Shown: positions 54,412 to 63,239 of the stretch, one piece after another
How positions within the stretch are numbered: position 1 is the first letter of the stretch
Layout of the letters: each line of letters starts with the position of its first letter
The notes under the pieces: model-generated
Seen by the model: only the letters and a program-made list of their open reading frames with translations
The model's database searches: none
What the model was told of the DNA's origin: nothing
Source: Nocardioides sp. dk884
Lineage (GTDB): Bacteria > Actinomycetota > Actinomycetes > Propionibacteriales > Nocardioidaceae
DNA: 64,000 nucleotides
NCBI RefSeq assembly: GCF_009557055.1
Contig: NZ_CP045649.1
Location: forward strand, 1,711,501 to 1,775,500
Reading direction: 5' to 3'
Program-made: the position numbers and the translations under genes

Positions 54412-55656
54412 CTACTCGTCGGGTGGGTGTGCGGTGACGAGGCGGGTGGTGCCGTGGTCCTTGATGAGGTGGAGCCCGTGCGGTGATCGCCAGAGGTACG
54501 TCGCCGCATCTGTCTTGTCGTAGGTCCAGGCCGTGTGGGTCTTGGCGCGGTGATGTCGTCGGCAGTGCGGGGCGAGGTTGCAGCTGCACGTGGGCCCGCC
54601 GTCACCGTGGGCGGTGACGTGGTCGAGGTCGCAGCAGCGGGCGCGGCGTTCGCACCAGGGGAACGCGCACACCGGTTGGGTGAGACGGGTCTGCTCGGTG
54701 AGCCGGTCGGGGACGGCGTAGGCGTCGGTGTGGTGGTGGGCCTCGAGGTCGATCACCGGCTTGACCGTCACCTGGGCGTCGGGGTTGGCGCACCAGTCGC
54801 GGACCTGGTCGGTCGACACGATGGACCGGGTCTCCTCCACGGGTGCGATCCCGGCCTCGTCACGGCTGATCGCGGCGTGCGACAGGTGCACGTGGATGAC
54901 CACCTGGCGGGGCTTGACCACCGAGGCGGCACCGTCACCGGCTTCGGCGCGCAGGTCGAAGGCGAGCTGGCGTCGCGCGAGCTCGCCGGCCGCCATCGAA
55001 CGGCGTACGTCCAACGACTCGGTCGACCCGAGGGCGGAGAGCTCCTCTGCGCCGTGGCGGATCGCGGTGTCCAGACCGAGGGCGTCGGCGAGGTCGAGGA
55101 CGCCTTCGACGTGGACGGTCCCGTCGGGGGTCGCCTGGTCGGTGTGAACGTCGAAGCGGCGCGCGTCGGCGGCCTCGCGGCGCTGCTTCTCCGCGCCCTC
55201 TGGGTCGAAGGTGACGCGGGCCTGGTCGACGAGCCGCTCGATCCCGGCCCAGCTGATCTTCCCGACGAAGGCCGCGAGGTGGCGGTCCACGAACTCGGCC
55301 CCGTCGAGGGGGAGTGTGGTGGTCAGCTGCGCGAGCCGCCGCGCCTTCCAGAGCGGGACCTTGCCGGCGCGGACCAGCCTCCAGGTGCGCTTGAGCCGGT
55401 GGGCCAGCTCGAGCGCGTCGCTGACCAGCGCCCGGGCGGAGTCGGTGGACATGCCGATCGCGGCGCCGAACTCCATCGGTGCGAACTCCGCCACCAGTGG
55501 CGCGTCGGCGACGAACTCTTCGGGGTGCATCGACGCCCACACGAGAGCGGCTTCCAGGACGTCGATCTCCGCCCGCTGGGCAGCGGCCCGGCGGCGCTGT
55601 GCGAACGTCAGCACGGCGGCTGGGGTGTCGCACTCGGGGAGCTCGGAGTCGGCCAT
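54412..55656 (-). CDS. DUF222 / HNH endonuclease-like protein (13E12 family), copy 2
   Basis: The 414-residue product has the DUF222 domain and an HNH module with the conserved arrangement: CAFPWCERRARCCDLDH, then GGPTCSCNLAPHCRRHHRAKTH. The catalytic-type His (in CDLDH) is present here, unlike in copy 1. It lacks the ~20-residue segment found near residue 50 of copy 1. The two proteins agree over most of their length. A perfect SOS box and a TAGAAT -10 precede the ATG, so it should be induced by DNA damage. This copy is the better candidate for an active nuclease. Confidence 0.9.
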   Translation of the reverse strand: MADSELPECDTPAAVLTFAQRRRAAAQRAEIDVLEAALVWASMHPEEFVADAPLVAEFAPMEFGAAIGMSTDSARALVSDALELAHRLKRTWRLVRAGKVPLWKARRLAQLTTTLPLDGAEFVDRHLAAFVGKISWAGIERLVDQARVTFDPEGAEKQRREAADARRFDVHTDQATPDGTVHVEGVLDLADALGLDTAIRHGAEELSALGSTESLDVRRSMAAGELARRQLAFDLRAEAGDGAASVVKPRQVVIHVHLSHAAISRDEAGIAPVEETRSIVSTDQVRDWCANPDAQVTVKPVIDLEAHHHTDAYAVPDRLTEQTRLTQPVCAFPWCERRARCCDLDHVTAHGDGGPTCSCNLAPHCRRHHRAKTHTAWTYDKTDAATYLWRSPHGLHLIKDHGTTRLVTAHPPDE

Positions 55657-55661
55657 GCCTC

Positions 55662-55684
55662 ATTCTACTCGAACGCACGTTCGA
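55662..55684 (-). promoter_or_regulatory. LexA (SOS) box with adjoining -10, DUF222/HNH copy 2
   Basis: The 16-base TCGAAC-N4-GTTCGA box (55669-55684) is identical to that of copy 1. TAGAAT (55662-55667) is the -10 and GAGGC separates it from the ATG. Confidence 0.85.
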
Positions 55685-55758
55685 GAACAAGAGGTTCTCC
55701 ACCGCTGCTTTCCGGTTCCTCGGCCGTGGTTTCGACGAGCTCGACCGACGACCCCCAC

Positions 55759-55764
55759 TACATT
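55759..55764 (+). promoter_or_regulatory. -10 element, leaderless layout (Nudix gene)
   Basis: TACATT ends seven bases before the ATG at 55772. Confidence 0.45.
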
Positions 55765-55771
55765 CGGCGCC

Positions 55772-56200
55772 ATGCGCCGATTCGCCTGTGTCCTCCTGGT
55801 CGACCCCGCGGGTCGGCTGCTGATGCAGGAGCGTGACGAGCACGCGCTGATCGATCCCGAGCGGTGGGGGTTGCCCGGAGGGCACGTCGACGCGGGGGAG
55901 GAGGTCGAGGCGGCGGCGTACCGCGAGCTGGCGGAGGAGACCGGCATCGTCCTGGCACCCCCGGCGCTACGCGCCTGGCGCACGTTCGAGGTCTACCACC
56001 GCGCCTACGACTCCGTGGACGCCGTGCACGTCTACACCGGGGCGACACACCTGGGTGACGCCGACATCGTCCTCGGCGAGGGCCGCCAGATCGTCTTCGT
56101 GGAGCCGGCCCGGGCCCGCGCGCTGCCGCTCACCGCGTCGTCGAGCCGGATCGTGCCGGCGTTCCTGGACTCCGTGGAGTACGTCGCGCTGCGTGCGTGA
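55772..56200 (+). CDS. Nudix hydrolase
   Basis: The 142-residue enzyme has the Nudix box GGHVDAGEEVEAAAYRELAEETGI (quoted by its ends GGHVDAGEE and RELAEETGI), which binds Mg2+ and positions a nucleoside-diphosphate-linked substrate. The substrate is unknown. I set the ATG at 55772 at the normal start of the fold and after a TACATT hexamer. It lies between the second DUF222 gene, whose SOS promoter is divergent from it, and dxs. Confidence 0.9.
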   Translation: MRRFACVLLVDPAGRLLMQERDEHALIDPERWGLPGGHVDAGEEVEAAAYRELAEETGIVLAPPALRAWRTFEVYHRAYDSVDAVHVYTGATHLGDADIVLGEGRQIVFVEPARARALPLTASSSRIVPAFLDSVEYVALRA

Positions 56201-56250
56201 GCCCCGCAACGGCCACGGCCAGCGATCACGGCTCGCTCGTGGGGACCATC

Positions 56251-56256
56251 TATTGT
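56251..56256 (+). promoter_or_regulatory. -10 element, near-leaderless layout (dxs)
   Basis: TATTGT ends seven bases before the ATG at 56264. Confidence 0.45.
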
Positions 56257-56263
56257 GACGGGC

Positions 56264-58201
56264 ATGGGTCTCCTCGAGTCGATCACGGGTCCGCGCGATC
56301 TGCGCGGCCTCTCCGACGACCAGCTCTCGGCACTCGCCACGGAGGTCCGCGACCTCATGGTGCAGACGACCTCGCGCAGCGGCGGCCACCTCGGGCCGAA
56401 CCTCGGCGTCGTCGAGCTGACCCTCGCGATCCACCGGGTCTTCGACTCCCCGCACGACCGCGTGGTCCTCGACACCGGCCACCAGTCCTACGTGCACAAG
56501 CTGCTCACCGGCCGCGCCGGTGACTTCGCGAGCCTGCGCACCGAGGGCGGGATGTCGGGCTACCCGAGCCAGGCGGAGTCCGAGCACGACCTGGTCGAGA
56601 ACTCCCACGCCTCCACCGCCCTCAGCTACGCCGACGGCATCGCCAAGGCTTACGCGATCCGTGGCGAGGACCGCCACGTCGTCGCGGTCATCGGCGACGG
56701 CGCGCTCACCGGCGGCATGGCCTGGGAGGCGCTCAACAACATCGCGATCGCGCGCGACTCGCGCCTGGTGATCGTCGTCAACGACAACGGCCGCTCCTAC
56801 ACCCCGACCATCGGCGGGCTGGCCAACGCGCTGACCACGCTGCGCACGAACCCGCGCTACGAGCAGGTGCTCGACGCGGTCAAGAAGCGCCTCAACGCCG
56901 TGCCGGGCGTCGGGCCCGCGACGTACGACGCGCTGCACGCGATGAAGAAGGGCCTCAAGGACGCGATCGCGCCGCAGGGCCTCTTCGAGGACCTCGGGCT
57001 CAAGTACGTCGGCCCCGTCGACGGCCATGACCGCGCCGCGATGGAGCAGGCGCTGACCCAGGCCAAGCGCTTCGGCGGCCCGGTCATCGTGCACGCGATC
57101 ACCCGCAAGGGCTTCGGCTACGACGCCGCCGAGCGCCACGAGGCCGACCAGTTCCACAGCCCCCAGCCCTTCGACATCGAGACCGGCGAGGAGCGTGCCC
57201 GCGGCCGCATCTGGACCGACGTCTTCGCCGACGAGATGGTCCACCTCGGCCAGCGCCGCAAGGACGTCGTCGCGATCACTGCGGCGATGATGCACCCGGT
57301 GGGGCTCGACAAGTTCCAGGCCCGCTTCCCCGAGCGCACCTTCGACGTCGGCATCGCCGAGCAGCACGCCGCGACCTCCGCCGCCGGCCTCGCGATGGGC
57401 GGGCTGCACCCGGTGGTCGCGGTCTACGCGACCTTCCTCAATCGCGCCTTCGACCAGGTGCTGATGGACGTCGCGCTGCACCGCTGCGGCGTCACCTTCG
57501 TGCTCGACCGTGCCGGTGTGACCGGCGACGACGGCGCGAGCCACAACGGCATGTGGGACATGTCGTTCCTCCAGCTCGTCCCCGGTCTGCGTCTGGCCGC
57601 GCCGCGCGACGCCCAGCGCCTGCGCGAGCTGCTCGACGAGGCCGTGCAGGTCGACGACGCGCCCACCGTCGTGCGCTTCCCCAAGGGCCCGCCGCCGGCG
57701 GACATCGAGGCGGTCGGCAAGGCCGGCGGCTGCGACGTGCTCGTCCGCTCCGGCACCAAGGACGTGCTGATCATCGCCGCCGGGGCGATGGCCGAGACCG
57801 CCGTCGACGTGGCCGAGCGCCTCATCGCCCAGGGCATCGGTGTCACGGTCGTGGACCCGCGCTGGGTCAAGCCGGTCGACCCCGCGATCATCGACCTCGC
57901 CCGCGAGCACCGCCTCGTGGTGAGCATCGAGGACAACGGCCGCGTCGGCGGAGTCGGCGCCACGATCCTGCAGACCCTCAACGACGCCGGCGTCAGCACG
58001 CCGTTCCGACTCCACGGCATCCCCCAGGAGTTCCTCGCCCACGCCAAGCGGGCGGCGATCCTCGAGCGGATCGGGCTCACCGCCCAGGCGATCGCCCGTG
58101 GCATCGTCGAGGACATGTCGACGCACACGGGTGCGTCCGGCGACCCCATGACCTCCGGGGTCGCGGATCGTTCACCGGTTGATGCCGACCGCCCCAGCTG
58201 A
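56264..58201 (+). CDS. dxs: 1-Deoxy-D-xylulose-5-phosphate synthase
   Basis: This thiamine-diphosphate enzyme condenses pyruvate and glyceraldehyde-3-phosphate as the first step of the MEP isoprenoid pathway. The 645-residue product has [15 protein letters not shown], the cofactor motif [18 protein letters not shown], the second-domain [16 protein letters not shown] with the catalytic Glu, and [18 protein letters not shown] set the ATG at 56264 rather than a GTG nine bases upstream, because the TATTGT hexamer overlaps that GTG. The stop overlaps the next gene by 20 bases. Confidence 0.97.
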   Translation: MGLLESITGPRDLRGLSDDQLSALATEVRDLMVQTTSRSGGHLGPNLGVVELTLAIHRVFDSPHDRVVLDTGHQSYVHKLLTGRAGDFASLRTEGGMSGYPSQAESEHDLVENSHASTALSYADGIAKAYAIRGEDRHVVAVIGDGALTGGMAWEALNNIAIARDSRLVIVVNDNGRSYTPTIGGLANALTTLRTNPRYEQVLDAVKKRLNAVPGVGPATYDALHAMKKGLKDAIAPQGLFEDLGLKYVGPVDGHDRAAMEQALTQAKRFGGPVIVHAITRKGFGYDAAERHEADQFHSPQPFDIETGEERARGRIWTDVFADEMVHLGQRRKDVVAITAAMMHPVGLDKFQARFPERTFDVGIAEQHAATSAAGLAMGGLHPVVAVYATFLNRAFDQVLMDVALHRCGVTFVLDRAGVTGDDGASHNGMWDMSFLQLVPGLRLAAPRDAQRLRELLDEAVQVDDAPTVVRFPKGPPPADIEAVGKAGGCDVLVRSGTKDVLIIAAGAMAETAVDVAERLIAQGIGVTVVDPRWVKPVDPAIIDLAREHRLVVSIEDNGRVGGVGATILQTLNDAGVSTPFRLHGIPQEFLAHAKRAAILERIGLTAQAIARGIVEDMSTHTGASGDPMTSGVADRSPVDADRPS

Positions 58202-59435
58202 GCGACGCCGCACTCTCGCTCGACTCCTGCTGCTGGTCCTCCTGACCGGAGGGCTTCTGTCGGCGTGCTCGCTGGGCGGCGACGACGAGCCGCCCGCCCC
58301 CGGCGCGGTCCCGGAGGACGTGGTCGACGGGCTCTCCCGGGTCCTGGAGCGGCGGGCGGGCGCCGTACGACGTGGTGACCGGGCGGCGTTCCTGCGCCAG
58401 CTCGCGCCACGCCCGGAGCTGCGCGAGCAGCAGCTGACCCACTTCGAGAACCTGCGCCAGCTCCCGCTCGCTGACTATCGCTACACCTTCGACCGCGCCG
58501 ACCTGGTGCGCGAGGACGACGCCTACTGGCTCACCGTCTCGCTGCACCTCCAGCTCGACGGGTACGACGCGGTGCCGGTCGTCACCCGTAACCGGTTCCG
58601 CTTCAGCCCGGCGCGGCGGGCGGGCGCCTTCCGGCTCGACTCGCTCTCCGACCCCGCGTGGGAGAAGCGGGCGGGGGTGCGCCCCGAGCCCTGGGACACC
58701 GGGCCGGTCGTGGTGCGCACGGGCCACGGGGTGCTGGGCATCTTCGACGCCGACAGCGTCGCGGCCGCGCCGGCGCTGATCGACTCGGTCGAGGACGGCA
58801 TCGCCGACGTCTCCGCGAGCGTGCCCTACGGCTGGTCGCGCAGCGTCGTGGTCTACGCGCTCTCCGATGATGAGTTCCTGCGCGCGCTGCCGCCCCCCGC
58901 GGGCGGCGCGCTGAGCGACCTCGACGGCCTCGCGTTCCCGGTCGCCGCGGCGCCCGACGACCCGACGCTCGCCGGGACCCGCTTCGTGCTGCACCCGCGC
59001 ATGCTCGACGCCGCCGGCGCGGAGCGGGACCGGCTGGTGCGTCACGAGATCACGCACGTCGCGGTGGGCGAGCGCGACGACCGCGCCCCGGTGTGGCTCA
59101 GCGAGGGGATCGCCGAGTACGTCTCGGTGCAGCCGATGGCCCCCGAGGAGCGCCGGCTGGTGACCTCCGCGGTCGGTGCCGCGGCCACGGGGTTCCGCGG
59201 CCTGCCGCGCGATGAGGACTTCAACGGGCCCGGCTCCTCGGTCAACTACGCGGTGTCGTGGTGGGCCGTGGAGTCGCTGGTGCGCCGGTTCGGTCCCGAC
59301 GCGCCGTTCGCGCTGCTGGACGCCGCTGCGGCGGGCGACGCGGGCACCCCCCGGCTGCTGTCGCAGATGTTCGGGACCCGCCCGCGCGAGCTGGCCGCGG
59401 ACGCGGCGAGGCTGATCCTCACGACGTACTCCTGA
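58182..59435 (+). CDS. Lipoprotein with gluzincin-type metalloprotease motif
   Basis: The 417-residue protein has a signal peptide and lipobox ending LLSAC, a beta-rich N-terminal domain, and in the second half [27 protein letters not shown]. The HEITH pair (HExxH) and the Glu in LSEGIAEY about 20 residues later match gluzincin metalloproteases, so I infer a zinc protease on the outer face of the membrane. Whether it is active is unknown. I chose the ATG at 58182; it overlaps the dxs 3' end by 20 bases, which is unusual for genes of unrelated function. Confidence 0.78.
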   Translation: MPTAPAERRRTLARLLLLVLLTGGLLSACSLGGDDEPPAPGAVPEDVVDGLSRVLERRAGAVRRGDRAAFLRQLAPRPELREQQLTHFENLRQLPLADYRYTFDRADLVREDDAYWLTVSLHLQLDGYDAVPVVTRNRFRFSPARRAGAFRLDSLSDPAWEKRAGVRPEPWDTGPVVVRTGHGVLGIFDADSVAAAPALIDSVEDGIADVSASVPYGWSRSVVVYALSDDEFLRALPPPAGGALSDLDGLAFPVAAAPDDPTLAGTRFVLHPRMLDAAGAERDRLVRHEITHVAVGERDDRAPVWLSEGIAEYVSVQPMAPEERRLVTSAVGAAATGFRGLPRDEDFNGPGSSVNYAVSWWAVESLVRRFGPDAPFALLDAAAAGDAGTPRLLSQMFGTRPRELAADAARLILTTYS

Positions 59436-59491
59436 ACGATCCTTCGGGGCCGGGTGTGGTGGCCGGCGCCCAAGCGCGGTATCAAAGACGG

Positions 59492-61000
59492 GTGAGCCTC
59501 TTCCGGACGAAGTCGATCGAGCAGTCGATCCAGGACACTGACGACCCCGACACCAAGCTGCGAAAAGACCTCGGCGCGCTCGATCTCGTCGTCTTCGGCG
59601 TCGGCGTGGTCGTCGGCGCAGGCATCTTCGTGCTGACCGGGCAGGTGGCCGCGACCAACTCGGGCCCGGCGCTCGCGCTGTCGTTCCTCATCGCCGCGGT
59701 CGCCTGCGGCCTGGCTGCGCTGTGCTACGCCGAGTTCGCCTCCACGGTCCCGGTGGCCGGCAGCGCCTACACGTTCAGCTATGCGACGTTCGGGGAGTTC
59801 ATCGCCTGGATCATCGGCTGGGACCTGGCGCTGGAGTTCACCATCGGCGCCTCCGCGCTGTCGGTGAGCTTCTCGGGCTACCTCCAAGAGATCCTGGACG
59901 GCACACCGTTCGAGGTGCCGACCGAGCTGGGGTCGGCGGCCGACGGCTGGGTCGACGTGCCGGCGATCGTCGTCGCGCTGCTGGTGATGGGGCTGCTGAT
60001 GCGCGGCACCAAGCTGTCCAGCCGCTTCAACCAGATCGTGGTGGCGATCAAGCTCGCCGTCGTCGCGACGGTCATCGTCGTCGGGATCTCGCTGGTCGAC
60101 GTCGACAACTGGATCCCGTTCATCCCGCCGTCGGAGCCGACGCCGGGGACCGAGGGAGACTTCCTCAAGCTGCCGCTGATCACCAGCCTGCTCGGCATCG
60201 AGCCGGCGGTGTTCGGCATCGGCGGCGTGATCGCCGGCGCCTCGATCGTGTTCTTCGCCTTCATCGGCTTCGACGTGGTCGCGACCACGGCCGAGGAGGC
60301 GCGCAACCCCAAGCGCGACGTCCCGATCGGCATCCTTGGCTCGCTGGCGATCGTCGCGGTGCTGTACGCCGCGGTCGCGCTGGTCGTCACCGGTGTGCAG
60401 GACTACCGCGAGATCGATCCCAACGACACCGCGCCACTGGCCACGGCCTTCGACGCCGCCGGGGTCTCCTGGATGGGCGACCTGATCTCGGTGGGCGCCT
60501 GCATCGGCCTGGTCGTGGTCGCGATGATCCTGATGCTCGGCCAGAGCCGGATCGCCTTCGCCATGGCCCGCGACGGGCTGCTGCCGCGCAAGCTGGCCCA
60601 GGTGCACCCCAAGTACGGCACCCCGCACCGCATCACCCTGATCACCGGTCTCGCGGTCGCCGCCATCGCCGGGTTCGTCGACCTGCAGACCCTCGCCTCG
60701 CTGGTCAACATCGGCACCCTGTTCGCCTTCATCCTGGTCAGCATCGGCGTGGTGATCCTGCGTCGCACCCGCCCGGACCTGCCGCGCGCCTTCCGTACGC
60801 CGGTCGCGCCCCTGGTCGCCGCGGTGGCCACCCTGATGTGCCTCTACCTGATGCTCAACCTGCACGGTGAGACCTGGGTGCGCTTCCTGGTCTGGATGGC
60901 CCTCGGCGTGGTCATGTACTTCGTCTACGGCCGGCGCCACAGCCGGCTCGGCGAGCGCGAGGCCGCTGCCCGGGACGAGGCGGCCGCGGCGAAGGACTGA
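59492..61000 (+). CDS. APC-family amino acid permease, CAT/YfnA-like
   Basis: The 502-residue carrier has about twelve helices and an N-terminal stretch (KDLGALDLVVFGVGVVVGAGIFVLTG, ends quoted) typical of CAT/YfnA cationic-amino-acid permeases, including GAGIFVLTG for substrate binding. Unlike the KimA-like transporter it lacks a C-terminal soluble domain. The GTG at 59492 starts at the conserved SLFRTKSIE. Substrate is probably a cationic or branched amino acid. Confidence 0.88.
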   Translation: MSLFRTKSIEQSIQDTDDPDTKLRKDLGALDLVVFGVGVVVGAGIFVLTGQVAATNSGPALALSFLIAAVACGLAALCYAEFASTVPVAGSAYTFSYATFGEFIAWIIGWDLALEFTIGASALSVSFSGYLQEILDGTPFEVPTELGSAADGWVDVPAIVVALLVMGLLMRGTKLSSRFNQIVVAIKLAVVATVIVVGISLVDVDNWIPFIPPSEPTPGTEGDFLKLPLITSLLGIEPAVFGIGGVIAGASIVFFAFIGFDVVATTAEEARNPKRDVPIGILGSLAIVAVLYAAVALVVTGVQDYREIDPNDTAPLATAFDAAGVSWMGDLISVGACIGLVVVAMILMLGQSRIAFAMARDGLLPRKLAQVHPKYGTPHRITLITGLAVAAIAGFVDLQTLASLVNIGTLFAFILVSIGVVILRRTRPDLPRAFRTPVAPLVAAVATLMCLYLMLNLHGETWVRFLVWMALGVVMYFVYGRRHSRLGEREAAARDEAAAAKD

Positions 61001-61048
61001 GCCGGGGCCGCAAACCGGTGGAGACCGGGCGCGGAGCGTGCTAGGCAG

Positions 61049-61081
61049 GAACGTCACCCAGGACTCGGGTCCGCGACGTTC
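61049..61081 (+). promoter_or_regulatory. Two-part stem-loop in the leader of the methyltransferase gene
   Basis: GAACGTC (61049-61055) pairs with GACGTTC (61075-61081); inside, ACCC (61056-61059) pairs with GGGT (61067-61070), leaving a 7-base loop and a 4-base bulge. It lies five bases before GGAGG, the ribosome site. It could be a protein-binding site or an RNA structure; I match it to no known riboswitch. Confidence 0.4.
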
Positions 61082-61095
61082 TCCGGAGGTCCGCG

Positions 61096-62046
61096 ATGTC
61101 CATCCCCAGCATGCCCGGCTCCACCGGCCCGGCGGGCCCCGCGCCCGGCGGCCTGCCGGCCGAGCGCTACGTCAGCGACGGCGGCCTGGAGACCGACCTG
61201 ATCTTCCACCACGGGGTGGACCTGCCGGAGTTCGCCAGCTTCCCGCTGGTCGACACCAGTGACGGCCGCACCCTGCTGCGCGACTACTTCGCCGGCTACG
61301 CAGGCGTCGCGCGTCGGGCCGGCGTCGGGCTGACCCTGGAGACCCCCACCTGGCGGGCCAACCCCGACTGGGGAGCTCGGGTGGGGTACGACGCCGCGGG
61401 CCTGGACCGCGCCAACCGCGCCTGCGTGGCGCTGCTGCAGCAGGTGCGAGCCGAGCAGGCGGACCTGCCCGACGTGCGGATCATCGGGGTGGTCGGCCCC
61501 CGCGGTGACGGCTACGTCGCGGGCGAGGTGCCGGACCCCGGAGATGCCGCGGCGTACCACCGACCGCAGGTCGCGGCGCTGGCCGAGGCGGGCGCCGACG
61601 TCGTCGCGTCGTTCACGTTCACCACGGTCGAGGAGTCGCTCGGGGTCGTGCGCGCGGCCCGGGAGGTCGGCGTACCGGTGCTGGTCGGCTTCACCGTCGA
61701 GACCGACGGGCGCCTCCCCGACGGCACGCCGCTCGGCGAGGCGGTGGGCCGCACCGACGGCGAGGCCGCGCCGGACGGCTACCTGCTCAACTGCGCCCAC
61801 CCGACCCATGTCGCGCCGGCGCTGGACGCAGGCGGCGACTGGCTCGCGCGGGTGGTCCAGCTCAACCCCAACGCCTCCACCCAGACCCACGCCGAGCTGG
61901 ACGCGGCCGAGGAGCTGGACGCGGGCGACGTCGACCTGCTGGTCCGCAGCTGCGCGGAGCTGGTCCCGGCGCTGCCCGCGCTGCGGGTGCTCGGCGGGTG
62001 CTGCGGCACCGACACCCGCCACGTGGCCGCGCTGTGGGGCCTGTGA
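61096..62046 (+). CDS. Homocysteine S-methyltransferase family protein
   Basis: The 316-residue product has the zinc-binding pattern of this family: NCAHPTH in the middle and GGCCGTD at the C-terminal end (two adjacent Cys), on a TIM barrel starting [15 protein letters not shown]. It transfers a methyl group from S-methylmethionine, SAM or a similar donor to homocysteine. A GGAGG site precedes the ATG by five bases. It is followed by efp in the same orientation with a 112-base gap that contains its own promoter. Confidence 0.85.
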   Translation: MSIPSMPGSTGPAGPAPGGLPAERYVSDGGLETDLIFHHGVDLPEFASFPLVDTSDGRTLLRDYFAGYAGVARRAGVGLTLETPTWRANPDWGARVGYDAAGLDRANRACVALLQQVRAEQADLPDVRIIGVVGPRGDGYVAGEVPDPGDAAAYHRPQVAALAEAGADVVASFTFTTVEESLGVVRAAREVGVPVLVGFTVETDGRLPDGTPLGEAVGRTDGEAAPDGYLLNCAHPTHVAPALDAGGDWLARVVQLNPNASTQTHAELDAAEELDAGDVDLLVRSCAELVPALPALRVLGGCCGTDTRHVAALWGL

Positions 62047-62082
62047 GGGGCCGCTGGCTCACACCCCCGCCCCGGTGCCCCG

Positions 62083-62088
62083 TAGAAT
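62083..62088 (+). promoter_or_regulatory. Promoter -10 for efp (leadered)
   Basis: TAGAAT lies 70 bases before the efp start. The leader contains a small hairpin CGGGC-TGTT-GCCCG (62091-62104), so efp differs from the leaderless genes. Confidence 0.45.
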
Positions 62089-62158
62089 GACGGGCTGTTG
62101 CCCGGCCACTGGCCGAGAGACATCCCGATCCGGCGAGACGAAGGCTGACAACGCGCGC

Positions 62159-62722
62159 ATGGCTACGACCAACGACCTGAAGAACGGCATGGTTCTCAAC
62201 ATCGACGGGCAGCTCTGGGCCGTCGTGGAGTTCCAGCACGTCAAGCCCGGCAAGGGCCCGGCGTTCGTCCGCACCAAGCTCAAGAACGTGGAGTCCGGCA
62301 AGACCGTCGACAAGACGTTCAACGCGGGCACCAAGGTCGAGACCGCCAACGTCGACAAGCGGACCATGCAGTACCTCTACAACGACGGCACGTCGTACGT
62401 CTTCATGGACATCCAGAGCTACGACCAGCTCGAGATCGCCCCCGAGGTCGTCGGCAAGGCCAGCGACTTCCTCCTGGAGAACCAGGAGGCGATCGTCGCC
62501 ACCAACGACGGCCGCGTGCTGTACGTCGAGCTCCCGGCCTCGGTCGAGCTCGAGGTCACCTACACCGAGCCCGGCATGCAGGGCGACCGCTCCACCGGCG
62601 GCACCAAGCCCGCGACGGTCGAGACCGGCGCGACCGTGCAGGTCCCGCTGTTCATCACCACCGGCGAGAAGATCAAGGTCGACACGCGCGACTCCTCCTA
62701 CCTCGGGCGTGTCACCAGCTGA
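62159..62722 (+). CDS. efp: Elongation factor P
   Basis: EF-P helps ribosomes through polyproline stretches. The 187-residue protein has three beta-barrel domains. The tip loop reads KPGKGPAF with Lys32 in the palindromic PGKGP, the arrangement known in actinobacteria, where the Lys can work unmodified. This fits the lack of EpmA/EpmB-type genes here. Its stop overlaps the nusB start (TGATG), so both are translated together, a common actinobacterial arrangement. Confidence 0.97.
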   Translation: MATTNDLKNGMVLNIDGQLWAVVEFQHVKPGKGPAFVRTKLKNVESGKTVDKTFNAGTKVETANVDKRTMQYLYNDGTSYVFMDIQSYDQLEIAPEVVGKASDFLLENQEAIVATNDGRVLYVELPASVELEVTYTEPGMQGDRSTGGTKPATVETGATVQVPLFITTGEKIKVDTRDSSYLGRVTS

Positions 62723-63126
62723 TGGCTGCTCGGTCCAAGGCCCGCAAGCGGGCGCTCGACATCCTCTACGCCTCCGACATGCGAGGCGAGTCGCCCAACG
62801 ACGCGCTCGACCGCGCGATCGCGGACGGCGAGGCGCCCACCAACCCCTACACCGTGACCCTGGTGCGGGGCGTGATCGAGCACCAGGAGCGCATCGACGC
62901 CCTCCTCTCGGAGTACTCCGAGGGCTGGACGCTCGCGCGGATGCCGGCCGTCGACCGCAACGTGCTGCGCCTGGGCCTCTTCGAGCTGCTCTACGCCGAC
63001 GACGTCCCCGACGCCGTCGCGGTCTCCGAGGCGATGGCGCTGGTGCGCGATCTCTCCACCGATGAGTCGCCGCAGTTCGTCAACGGTGTGCTCGGCAACC
63101 TGATGCGCAAGAAGTCCGAGCTCTGA
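62722..63126 (+). CDS. nusB: Transcription antitermination factor NusB
   Basis: NusB with NusE (S10) binds boxA RNA and supports antitermination of rRNA operons. The 134-residue all-helical product has ARSKARKRALDILYASDMRGESP at its start, then NPYTVTLVRGVIEHQERID, RMPAVDRNVLRLGLFELL and the end QFVNGVLGNLMRKKSEL. It overlaps efp by one base. A strong hairpin terminator lies 17 bases downstream. Confidence 0.97.
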   Translation: MAARSKARKRALDILYASDMRGESPNDALDRAIADGEAPTNPYTVTLVRGVIEHQERIDALLSEYSEGWTLARMPAVDRNVLRLGLFELLYADDVPDAVAVSEAMALVRDLSTDESPQFVNGVLGNLMRKKSEL

Positions 63127-63142
63127 GACCTCGCCCTTCCTC

Positions 63143-63178
63143 ACGACGCCCTCGGCTCCTCGGAGCCGGGGGCGTCGT
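63143..63178 (+). terminator. Long hairpin terminator after nusB
   Basis: ACGACGCCCTCGGCTCC pairs with GGAGCCGGGGGCGTCGT (63143-63159 with 63162-63178), a 17-base stem with one mismatch and a 2-base loop. Confidence 0.8.
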
Positions 63179-63239
63179 CGCGTCAGGGGTCCAGACCATC
63201 GCGGAGCGGGTGCCGGCGGACACCGCGGCGACTGCCAGC

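Larger units (their letters stand above)
54384..55684 (-). repeat. Long direct repeat, copy 2 (DUF222/HNH unit with SOS promoter)
   Basis: This block is closely similar to 10128-11494 and in the same orientation. Similarity runs from just beyond the stop codon to the SOS box, with three length differences in the coding part. Confidence 0.8.
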
